Part shown: positions 1 through 6,082 of the stretch, one piece after another
Position numbering within the stretch: position 1 is the stretch's first letter
Layout of the letters: every line of letters starts with the position of its first letter
Assembly (NCBI GenBank): GCA_937907495.1
Contig: CALESS010000548.1
Span: forward strand, 1-6,363
Length of the DNA stretch: 6,363 nt
Source: an uncultured Anaerolineaceae bacterium
Lineage (GTDB): Bacteria; Chloroflexota; Anaerolineae; Anaerolineales; Anaerolineaceae
Reading direction: 5' to 3'
Made by a program: the position numbers and the translations under genes
The notes under the pieces: model-generated
Seen by the model: the letters and a program-made list of their open reading frames with translations, nothing else
Databases searched by the model: none
What the model was told of the DNA's origin: nothing

Positions 1-2555
1 AGCCGCTGCTGGCAGGCAGCACACCTGCCCCCTCGGACCCGGGAGACTGGCTTTCCGGTCTGCGCCTCTCCGGGGATGACGAACCCAAGGCTGAAGAACC
101 CGCCGCCCCAGAATCCAGCGAAGATGAAAGCACGGATTGGCTCTCACGCATCCGCGCCCGCCACCAGGCAGAAGCCCCCGCCGAAGAACCCGCGCTGGAG
201 AATGAAGAGAGCGTTTCCGATTGGCTGGCGGGTCTGCGCCAGGATGGCGAAGAACCTGCGCCGACCCCGGCGGATTCCCTTTCCAGCCTCTTTGCAGATG
301 AACCTTCCCCTCAACCGCCTTCCGCGGAAGATTCCAGCCCCCCCACGCTGCCCGCAACAGAAGGCGATAATGACCTGGGCTGGCTGAGCGCCTTCCAGGC
401 GGACTCACTCTCTTCCACAGATATCACAGCGGAGACAACTCCCCAACCCGGTGAGCCAACCCCCGGCTTGCTCAACGACCTGGGATGGCTCTCCGACCAG
501 CCGGAGGATCAACCCGCAGCCGCCAACAGCCAGGAGGAGGACGGATTGGACTGGTTAAGCGCCTTCCAATCTGAACCCCCCGCCGCCGGGCAAAGCTCCT
601 CCCCGGCAGCAGAAGAACCCTCCGCTGAACCGCTGGATGAAATCTCCCCGATGATACCCCCCGCCAGCCCTGGCGCCCGCGAGGGCGATCTCGATTGGCT
701 GAGCGCTTTCCAGGCACAAAGCCCGGCCGAGGAGAGCCCAACCGAATCCGCTGAAAGCAGCCCCCATGCCCCGCCCGAAATGGACTGGTTGGCCGGGTTG
801 GCTGCCGCTGAACCCGAAGAATCCCCTGCCCCAGAAACCCCTGTTTTTGATGGCTCCGGTCATCTGCCAGAAGATGACACTTACATCCAAATGCCGGACC
901 CGGATGCCCTGCCAGACTGGCTTTTGGAATTGCAGAAGCCCGCGCCAACCGCCCAACCCGCCGGGCCGGCCGCAGATTCACCGCCCGATTGGCTGAACGA
1001 CCTGGGAAGCGAGACCCGCGAACCCGAAGTGTCCGCCCAGCCTTCCTCCCCTTACCGGTCTGAAGATACCACCCCTCCTGTCACTCCTTCCCAATCCCTG
1101 GTTTTGCCGGGGCAGGAAATGCCAGACTGGCTGCGCGACCTGGGTGGGGATGCGGATGAACCAGAAGTACCGCCCGGACCTTTTTCCATTCCTGTGCCGG
1201 ATGGGACAGCCCCTCCCGTTTCACCCTCCCAATCGCTGACAGCACCCGGCCAGGGGATTCCTGACTGGCTGACCAATATCATCCCCGAAGATACTTCTCC
1301 GCTGCCCTCTGCGCCGGCCTTCTTACCCGATGACCAGTTGGCTCCAGCCGCGCCTGAATCCACCATCCACCTCTTTGGCGGCAAGGATTTACCGGAGTGG
1401 ATCGGCGAGGGCACCACCCCGGAAAGCGATGAAACGCCCGCCAACGAAGCGCCGGCCGTAGAGCTGGAACCCGCTCAACTGCCCACCTGGCTGCAAACCA
1501 TGCGCCCGGTGGAAGCCGCAGCCCCCAACCTGCCAACCACCCTGCCCGAAGATAACCGGGTGGAAAATGCCGGCCCGCTGGCCGGTTTACGCGGGCTGGT
1601 CTCTGGCTCCGAAACGGTTACGCAGTACCGCAAACCGCCGCTCTACTCCATCAAACTGCAAGTCTCCGAGCGTCAGCGGCTGCATGCCAACCTGCTGGAA
1701 AACATTCTAAACAGTGAAAGCCAGGCTGCCACCCCGCCCAGAGAAGCCCTCCTTTCTGCGGGCAAAATCATGCGCGCCCTGGTGACCCTGTTGTTGCTGG
1801 CAGCGCTGTTGACCCCGCTCATCCTGCAAATGCCGGCGGTCCTGCCCGCCCGCAACCCAAACCAACTGGCAGATTTTGCCTCCGCCCTGGGGGAAATCAA
1901 CCCCGGCGATGCGATTCTGCTGGCGGTGGAGTATGAGCCTGGCCTGGCAGCGGAACTGGAGGCGGCCTCAAACGGCTTGCTGCAACTGTTGGATCAGAAG
2001 AATGCCCGCCTGAGCCTCATCAGCACCAACCCGGTTGGCCCGGCCCTCGGCGAGGCGCTCCTGGCCTCTTCCTGGCCGGAAGTAAAAATACAAACTTCCA
2101 GCGCCAACCTGGGTTACCTTGCCGGGGGCAGTACAGCCCTGGCCCAGCTTGCCACCACCAGTCTGTTACAGCATATCGGCCTGGATACCCTGGCAGTCAA
2201 GCCGTACCGGCAACCCGCGGATTGGGCAACGACAGGCTCTTTTAGCGATTTCAAGGCTGTCATCTTGCTGACAGATAATGTAGAAACGGGCCGGGCCTGG
2301 GTCGAGCAAATCCGCCCGGCATTGAACGAGACCCCGCTGCTCATCATCAGCAGCTCCCAGGCTGCCCCCATGCTGCAAGCTTACACCGGTTCCCAGGTGA
2401 AAGGCCTGCTCAGCGGCAGCAGTGATGCGGTTTCCAGCCGCCTGGCCGCCTATCAAATTGGCATGTTGATGGCCGCTATACTCATCCTCATCGGGGTGGT
2501 CGGGCAGGGAATCATCCTGCTCATCAAGCGTCCCCGCAAACCGCACGAAGGGTAG
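1..2555 (+). CDS. DWL-repeat, Pro/Glu-rich membrane-anchored protein with external alpha/beta domain (5' partial)
   Basis: The frame is open from nt 3 to the TAG at 2553-2555 (850 visible codons), so the start lies upstream of the window. Residues 1 to about 520 are acidic, rich in Pro, Ala, Ser and Glu, probably disordered, and carry 14 short Trp motifs (mostly DWL). Residues 524-570 form a denser basic box (GPLAGLRG, then KPPLYSIKLQ and a predicted helix). A first membrane helix spans about 591-610 and a second about 819-841, ending in the basic tail KRPRKPHEG. Basic residues before helix 1 and after helix 2 place both ends in the cytoplasm and residues 612-818 outside. That outer domain alternates strands (AILLAV, ARLSLIST, KAVILLT, TPLLIISSS) with helices, like a Rossmann-type fold. 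I recall similar DWL proteins in Anaerolineae but know no function. A scaffold role is inferred from motif multiplicity. The next gene starts 3 nt later. The reading frame is certain; the role is not. Confidence 0.9.
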   Translation, partial: PLLAGSTPAPSDPGDWLSGLRLSGDDEPKAEEPAAPESSEDESTDWLSRIRARHQAEAPAEEPALENEESVSDWLAGLRQDGEEPAPTPADSLSSLFADEPSPQPPSAEDSSPPTLPATEGDNDLGWLSAFQADSLSSTDITAETTPQPGEPTPGLLNDLGWLSDQPEDQPAAANSQEEDGLDWLSAFQSEPPAAGQSSSPAAEEPSAEPLDEISPMIPPASPGAREGDLDWLSAFQAQSPAEESPTESAESSPHAPPEMDWLAGLAAAEPEESPAPETPVFDGSGHLPEDDTYIQMPDPDALPDWLLELQKPAPTAQPAGPAADSPPDWLNDLGSETREPEVSAQPSSPYRSEDTTPPVTPSQSLVLPGQEMPDWLRDLGGDADEPEVPPGPFSIPVPDGTAPPVSPSQSLTAPGQGIPDWLTNIIPEDTSPLPSAPAFLPDDQLAPAAPESTIHLFGGKDLPEWIGEGTTPESDETPANEAPAVELEPAQLPTWLQTMRPVEAAAPNLPTTLPEDNRVENAGPLAGLRGLVSGSETVTQYRKPPLYSIKLQVSERQRLHANLLENILNSESQAATPPREALLSAGKIMRALVTLLLLAALLTPLILQMPAVLPARNPNQLADFASALGEINPGDAILLAVEYEPGLAAELEAASNGLLQLLDQKNARLSLISTNPVGPALGEALLASSWPEVKIQTSSANLGYLAGGSTALAQLATTSLLQHIGLDTLAVKPYRQPADWATTGSFSDFKAVILLTDNVETGRAWVEQIRPALNETPLLIISSSQAAPMLQAYTGSQVKGLLSGSSDAVSSRLAAYQIGMLMAAILILIGVVGQGIILLIKRPRKPHEG
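45..1490 (+). repeat. Array of 14 degenerate DWL tryptophan motifs (protein-level repeat)
   Basis: Within the first gene, tryptophan codons in a D/E-W-L context begin at nt 48, 138, 222, 381, 486, 552, 696, 786, 918, 990, 1128, 1266, 1398 and 1488. Spacing is irregular, 22 to 53 residues. Subtypes are visible: DWL-x-G-L or similar (48, 138, 222, 786), WLSAFQ (381, 552, 696), P-D-W-L (918, 990, 1128, 1266), and divergent LGWLSDQ (486), PEWIGEG (1398) and PTWLQTM (1488). The linkers are acidic and proline-rich. Short hydrophobic motifs in a disordered chain usually act as docking sites; that is inference here, and no partner is known. Confidence 0.85.
987..1262 (+). repeat. Tandem 46-residue (138-bp) imperfect duplication
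   Basis: Two adjacent units, nt 987-1124 and 1125-1262, each encode 46 residues that align without gaps. Both begin DWL-x-DLG, share EPEV at unit positions 12-15, share PPV-[T/S]-PSQSL at positions 30-38, and end PGQ-x-[M/I]-P. A third DWL begins immediately after the second unit (nt 1263) but its sequence diverges. The central 12 residues of the units differ most. This is a recent internal duplication compared with the rest of the DWL array and shows how the array grows. Confidence 0.85.
2547..2552 (+). promoter_or_regulatory. Ribosome binding site for the six-helix membrane protein gene
   Basis: GAAGGG lies 6 nt before the ATG at 2559 and sits in the last codons of the preceding gene, whose TAG falls in the spacer. 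This arrangement favours translational coupling of the two membrane proteins and supports the chosen start. Confidence 0.55.
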
Positions 2556-2558
2556 CCC

Positions 2559-3227
2559 ATGGAACTGATCTGGACTCTGGTTGCATTTTTGCTCACCCTG
2601 CTGGTTTTCAGCTACCTGCTGGGGGATAATGTGCTTTTCCGCCTGGCCACCTACCTCTTTGTCGGAATATCGGCGGGGGTGTTGGCCGTAATGGTGGTGG
2701 ATCAGTTATTGGTGCCACGGTTAATCGGTGCGTTCTTCAGCGGAGACCCCACCCGGGCATTGCTGGTTTTACCCGCCCTGGTGCTGGGGTTGTTGCTCTT
2801 TTTCAAACTCTCTCCGCGTTTATCCTTTCTTGGCAGCCCATCCATGGCATACCTGGTCGGCGCGGGAGCAGCAGTTATCATCGGCGGAGCGGTTCTCGGC
2901 ACCCTGTTCGGGCAGATCGGTGCCACTTTCCAGCTCGCCTCCGGCGCGCCCGCCACGACCCCGCTCTGGGTGCGCATCCTCGAAGGCCTGCTGCTGGTGA
3001 TCGGCACGGTGACCACGCTGGCTTACTTTAACTTCGGCGCTGTCAACCGCACCGCGGAAGCCCCTCGCCGGGCTTTGCTGGTGGGCTGGTTCTCCCGCAT
3101 CGGACAGGTCTTTTTAGCCATCACCCTGGGCGCCCTGTTTGCGGGTGTCTTTTCCGCCGCCCTCACCGCCCTGGTTGAGCGCCTCGATTTCGTGGTTACC
3201 ACCATTCTCAGTTTCCTCACTAAATGA
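2559..3227 (+). CDS. Uncharacterised polytopic membrane protein (about six helices)
   Basis: This 222-residue protein is almost entirely hydrophobic. Likely membrane segments are residues 3-22, 27-51, 67-84, 94-120, 137-160 and 181-206, with a further hydrophobic stretch at 211-221 that may be peripheral. Visible landmarks are LLGDN at 20-24 followed by a Gly-rich helix, VPRL at 52-55, a Gly-rich fourth helix (YLVGAGAA at 98-105, then GGAVLGTLFGQ at 109-119), and a basic cytoplasmic-type loop with EAPRR at 167-171. I recall a widespread, unnamed bacterial membrane family with the LGDN and Gly-rich helix pattern; no transported substrate or enzymatic residues are recognisable. The start at 2559 has a good ribosome site. 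It lies 3 nt after the DWL-repeat gene and 6 nt before the ASKHA gene, so the three products probably work together at the membrane. Transporter, channel or assembly platform all remain possible. Confidence 0.88.
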   Translation: MELIWTLVAFLLTLLVFSYLLGDNVLFRLATYLFVGISAGVLAVMVVDQLLVPRLIGAFFSGDPTRALLVLPALVLGLLLFFKLSPRLSFLGSPSMAYLVGAGAAVIIGGAVLGTLFGQIGATFQLASGAPATTPLWVRILEGLLLVIGTVTTLAYFNFGAVNRTAEAPRRALLVGWFSRIGQVFLAITLGALFAGVFSAALTALVERLDFVVTTILSFLTK

Positions 3228-3233
3228 GCTGCC

Positions 3234-4958
3234 ATGACCCCTACCCTGGTTGATCCTGAATCCGTTCTGGCAATAGACTTTGGCTCGGTGAACACCCGCG
3301 CCATGCTCTTTGATGTGGTGGAAGGTGAATACAACTTCATCGCAGCGGGCCTGGCCCCCTGCACCATGGGCGCTCCGTATTTTGATGCCCTGGAATCCTT
3401 CCACCTGGCCCTGACCCATCTTAAGCGGATCACCGGCCGCACCCTGCTGGATGACGAAGAGTCGCTCATCCTGCCGGGGCGGGATGATGGCACGGGGATT
3501 GATCGCCTGGTGGTCACTTTTTCAGCGGGAGAAGAGTTAAAGATCGTCGTCACTGGTTTACTGGCCGATGTCTCTTTGGAAAGTGTCCAGCGGGCGGCCA
3601 GCGCAGTCTATGGGCGGGTGGTGGATTCGTTAAGCCTGGCTGACCGCCGGCGCAGCGAAGTTCAACTGGATGCCCTGCTCCAGGCTCGCCCGGACCTGAT
3701 CCTCATGGCAGGCGGCACCGATGGCGGCGCATCCCGCTCCATCATGCGCCTGGCAGACCTGGTCGCGCTGACCTGCCGGCTGCTACCGCGCGAAACCCGT
3801 CCGGAAATCATCTTCGCCGGGAACCAGACGATTGCCAACAAGATCAAGGATGGCCTGGGCAAATGGACTACCGTCCACCTTGCCCCCAACCTGCGGCCAA
3901 CCATTGACCTGGAAGACCCAAGTCCGGCCCAAAATGTCCTATCCCAGGTGGCCGCGGAGATCCGCAGCCGCCGCACCCACGGGCTGGAGGGACTTTCCAG
4001 CCTGGCCAGCGCCCCCACCCTGCCAACAGCCGCCGCCTTTGGCCGGATGGTGCGCTTCCTGGGGCAGTTGTTCGACCGTTCCAAGGGGGTGCTGGGGGTG
4101 GATGTTGGCGCCTCCTGGACGACTGTTGCCGCGGCCACCGAAAAAACCTACGCCCTTAACCTGTCTCCACTGGGCAGCGGTGCGGGGGCTGCGGAAGTGC
4201 TTGTCCAATCCACCCTGGCAGATATCACCCGCTGGCTGCCCATTCACATGTCCGCCGAAGAAGTGCGCGATCGGATATTCCAGAAATCGCTCCACCCGGC
4301 CAGCCTGCCAGAATCGGCAGAAGATTTGCTCATCGAGCAGGCGGTAGCCCGCCAGATCATGCGCCTCAGCATGGCCCAAACCCAGGCCCGCTGGCCCAAC
4401 CTTGGATATTCCTTTGAACCCATGCTGGTCAGCGGCGCGGCCGTCACCCATACCCCTACCCCGCAGCAAAGCTTGATGATGATCCTGGATGGCCTGCAGC
4501 CGATCGGCCTGACCACCATTATCCTCGACCAAAACGGGCTGACGCCCGCCCTGGGGGCGATTGCCAGCTTCAATTCGATTTTACCCGTGCAAGTCTTTGA
4601 ATCGGGGGCTTTCCTGTCGTTAGCCACCGTCATTTGCCCGGTCAGCTCCGCCCGGGAGGGAACGCCCATCCTGCACGCCCGGCTGCAATACGAGAACGGG
4701 GAAGAAGATGTATTTGAGGTCCTCAAAGGCAGCCTGCTCTCCCTGCCGCTGCGGCTGGGGGTTACCGGCAAGCTATACCTGCAAGCCCTGCGCGGCACCA
4801 CCATTGATCCACGCTTACGGCCAGCCGGGGGCTTCAAGATCACCGGGGGGATTTGCGGGGCGGTCATAGATGCACGCGGCCGTCCGCTCAACCTGCCCGT
4901 CGAAGATGCCCGCCGGCGGGAATTGCTGAAGAAATGGGCCCTGGCACTGGGCGGGTAA
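3234..4958 (+). CDS. MutL-family (glutamate mutase L-like) ASKHA protein with C-terminal extension
   Basis: The 574-residue product is a predicted actin/Hsp70-fold nucleotide-binding protein. The first phosphate motif is VLAIDFGSVNTR (11-22, D15), the second is GVLGVDVGASW (285-295, D290), and an adenosine-type motif is LVSGAAV (398-404). GLLADVSLESV (108-118) and MAGGTDGG (158-165) match the MutL family named from clostridial glutamate mutase operons, where its role is unproven but a reactivating chaperone role has been proposed. Family members near glutamate mutase are, from memory, about 460 residues; here roughly 110 more follow, ending in GGICGAVIDARGRPLNLP (538-555) and a basic helix. 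The start at 3234 lies 6 nt after the previous stop with only a weak GAG upstream, which suggests coupled translation. No mutase subunits are in the window, and the neighbours are membrane proteins. The fold is well supported; a membrane-complex ATPase role is inference. It is not the mismatch-repair MutL. Confidence 0.88.
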   Translation: MTPTLVDPESVLAIDFGSVNTRAMLFDVVEGEYNFIAAGLAPCTMGAPYFDALESFHLALTHLKRITGRTLLDDEESLILPGRDDGTGIDRLVVTFSAGEELKIVVTGLLADVSLESVQRAASAVYGRVVDSLSLADRRRSEVQLDALLQARPDLILMAGGTDGGASRSIMRLADLVALTCRLLPRETRPEIIFAGNQTIANKIKDGLGKWTTVHLAPNLRPTIDLEDPSPAQNVLSQVAAEIRSRRTHGLEGLSSLASAPTLPTAAAFGRMVRFLGQLFDRSKGVLGVDVGASWTTVAAATEKTYALNLSPLGSGAGAAEVLVQSTLADITRWLPIHMSAEEVRDRIFQKSLHPASLPESAEDLLIEQAVARQIMRLSMAQTQARWPNLGYSFEPMLVSGAAVTHTPTPQQSLMMILDGLQPIGLTTIILDQNGLTPALGAIASFNSILPVQVFESGAFLSLATVICPVSSAREGTPILHARLQYENGEEDVFEVLKGSLLSLPLRLGVTGKLYLQALRGTTIDPRLRPAGGFKITGGICGAVIDARGRPLNLPVEDARRRELLKKWALALGG

Positions 4959-4988
4959 ACTGGTATCAATCTTGCAATCTATGGCTAT

Positions 4989-4992
4989 GGAG
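4989..4992 (+). promoter_or_regulatory. Ribosome binding site for the barrel-sandwich/KOW gene
   Basis: GGAG lies 5 nt upstream of the ATG at 4998. A second in-frame ATG at 5019 has no purine-rich sequence in front of it, so this site decides the start in favour of 4998. Confidence 0.5.
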
Positions 4993-4997
4993 TAAAC

Positions 4998-5039
4998 ATG
5001 CTTGCACCTGTCACCCACATGCTTGCACTCACACACATT
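4998..5039 (+). repeat. Short tandem repeat duplicating the start codon region
   Basis: Nt 4998-5018 and 5019-5039 both begin ATGCTTGCAC and diverge after it, giving the protein N-terminus MLAPVTH-MLALTHI. CTTGCA also occurs at 4971-4976. The repeat is short and could be chance, but it creates two in-frame start codons 21 nt apart. Confidence 0.4.
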
Positions 5040-6050
5040 CGCCGCCGGCGTCTCTTGCCCTTCCCCGGGCAGGTGATGGTGCGACTGGGTCAGTCCGTCA
5101 AACCGGCGGATGTCATCGCCCAGGTCGCCCGCCCCGGTTCTCACCTGATTGTGGATGTCCGGCGGATGCTGCGCCTGCCGCCCTCCGTGAAAATGGACCA
5201 GGTGCTCCAGGTTCACCAGGGAGACAAGGTGGAAAAAGATATGCCGCTCGGCGAGTATGAAGGCATGTTCACCCGCATTGCACGCGCCCCGGAAGATGGC
5301 ACCGTGGTGATGATCCAGGGCGGCCGGGTGGTGCTGGAAACCGCCCCTGAAATCCTGCATGTATTTGCGGAAATGTCCGGTGAAGTGACCGAAATCATCC
5401 CGGAACGCGGCGCATGGGTGGAAACCGATGGCGCCCTGCTGCAAGGGGTGTGGGGCAACGATCACACCATCAGCGCCCTGCTGATGACCCGGATGAGCAG
5501 CCCGGATGAAACTTTGGATGTCAACCGCCTGGATGTTTCAATGCGCGGCGGCATCCTGGCGGTGGGCCATTGCTCCAATGCAGATGTGCTGCGGATTGCC
5601 ACCGAAATCCCGCTGCGAGGGTTGATCCTGGGTTCGATGACCGCCGACCTGGTGCCCGTGGCTGAAAAGTTGACCATGCCGATCCTGGTGCTGGAAGGGT
5701 TTGGCAAGATTCCCGTAAACCCGCTGGCTTATAAGATCCTCACCAGCAGCGACCAGCGCGAAATCAGCCTGCTGGCCCACCGCTGGACGCCTTACGCCGC
5801 CAACCGTCCGGAAGTGGTCATTCCGCTCAATGCCGCGGCGGAGTACCCCAACGATACGGCGCAGTTCCGCCCCGGGCAAATGGTGCGGGTCAACACGGGG
5901 AAAAATGCAGGCCGCTGCGGGAAGCTCTCACAGATTCGGCCCGGGGTGCGCGTTTTCCCAAGCGGACTGACCGCCCAGGCCGCAGATTTGCAAATGGAGG
6001 ATGGAACGGAGATTTGCCTACCCGTTGCCAACCTGGATGTGCTAGAATAG
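4998..6050 (+). CDS. Barrel-sandwich-like and KOW-motif protein of unknown function
   Basis: This 350-residue soluble protein has no signal peptide or membrane helix. Residues 21-43 (LPFPGQVMVRLGQSV opening, then a V-I-A-Q-V strand) and 69-114 (VHQGDKVEKDMPLGEY, then APEDGTVVMI) look like halves of a barrel-sandwich hybrid, the fold of lipoyl domains and of the RnfC N-terminus. No biotinyl or lipoyl lysine motif is seen. A second small beta unit follows at 128-153 (SGEVTEIIPERGAWVE, GVWGND). Residues 182-255 (MRGGILAVGHCSNADV onward) look like a compact alpha/beta domain, loosely like a swivelling domain. Residues 292-320 (RPGQMVRVNTGKNAGRCGKL) fit a KOW motif, as in NusG and some ribosomal proteins. 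It follows the ASKHA gene by 39 nt, so it is probably co-transcribed. An adaptor or nucleic-acid-binding role would fit the folds, but neither is shown. The family was not recognised by name. Confidence 0.87.
   Translation: MLAPVTHMLALTHIRRRRLLPFPGQVMVRLGQSVKPADVIAQVARPGSHLIVDVRRMLRLPPSVKMDQVLQVHQGDKVEKDMPLGEYEGMFTRIARAPEDGTVVMIQGGRVVLETAPEILHVFAEMSGEVTEIIPERGAWVETDGALLQGVWGNDHTISALLMTRMSSPDETLDVNRLDVSMRGGILAVGHCSNADVLRIATEIPLRGLILGSMTADLVPVAEKLTMPILVLEGFGKIPVNPLAYKILTSSDQREISLLAHRWTPYAANRPEVVIPLNAAAEYPNDTAQFRPGQMVRVNTGKNAGRCGKLSQIRPGVRVFPSGLTAQAADLQMEDGTEICLPVANLDVLE
6040..6048 (+). promoter_or_regulatory. Possible extended -10 promoter element for the last gene
   Basis: TGCTAGAAT matches the extended -10 pattern TG-n-TATAAT with one mismatch in the hexamer. 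It overlaps the stop of the preceding gene and would place a start site near 6055, upstream of the ribosome site at 6066. The nearest -35-like hexamer, TTGCCA at 6025-6030, is only 12 nt away, too close for a standard sigma-70 promoter. Weak call. Confidence 0.22.
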
Positions 6051-6065
6051 TAAGTTGAAGCCCAC

Positions 6066-6074
6066 GGAGAGGAG
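6066..6074 (+). promoter_or_regulatory. Strong ribosome binding site for the last gene
   Basis: GGAGAGGAG ends 8 nt before the ATG at 6083. It is the best Shine-Dalgarno match in the window. A nearer ATG at 6076 meets a TGA after four codons, so 6083 is the true start. Confidence 0.7.
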
Positions 6075-6082
6075 AATGTTCA

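Noticed and set aside
76..387. A 103-codon open frame on the + strand.
   Set aside because: It overlaps the DWL-repeat gene in another frame and encodes an Arg/Pro-rich sequence typical of a GC-rich shadow.
468..470. TTG at 468 as the start of the first gene.
   Set aside because: The same frame is open without a stop back to nt 3, and five more codon-level features of the same array, including DWL motifs at nt 45, 135 and 219, lie upstream. The gene continues beyond the window edge.
45..1490. CRISPR array or DNA-level satellite.
   Set aside because: The repeats are protein motifs with variable spacing and divergent codons inside an open frame; there are no identical repeats with unique spacers.
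3234..4958. DNA mismatch repair protein MutL.
   Set aside because: The name coincides only. The motifs are ASKHA phosphate motifs, not the GHKL ATPase motifs of mismatch-repair MutL.
3234..4958. Evidence for glutamate fermentation through methylaspartate.
   Set aside because: No glutamate mutase S or E subunit, methylaspartase or B12-binding motif is present in the window.
4244..4969. Long minus-strand open frames, such as 4244-4969, 4815-5465, 3939-4532 and 472-981.
   Set aside because: All lie antisense to well-supported genes, have Arg/Ser/Pro-rich shadow composition and show no recognisable domain.
4959..4997. Promoter or terminator in the gap between the ASKHA and KOW genes.
   Set aside because: TATCAA and TTGCAA are present but not in a usable -35/-10 arrangement, and no stem-loop with a T-run is seen.
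6051..6082. Rho-independent terminator after the KOW gene.
   Set aside because: No inverted repeat or T-run is present; the stretch holds only the ribosome site of the next gene.
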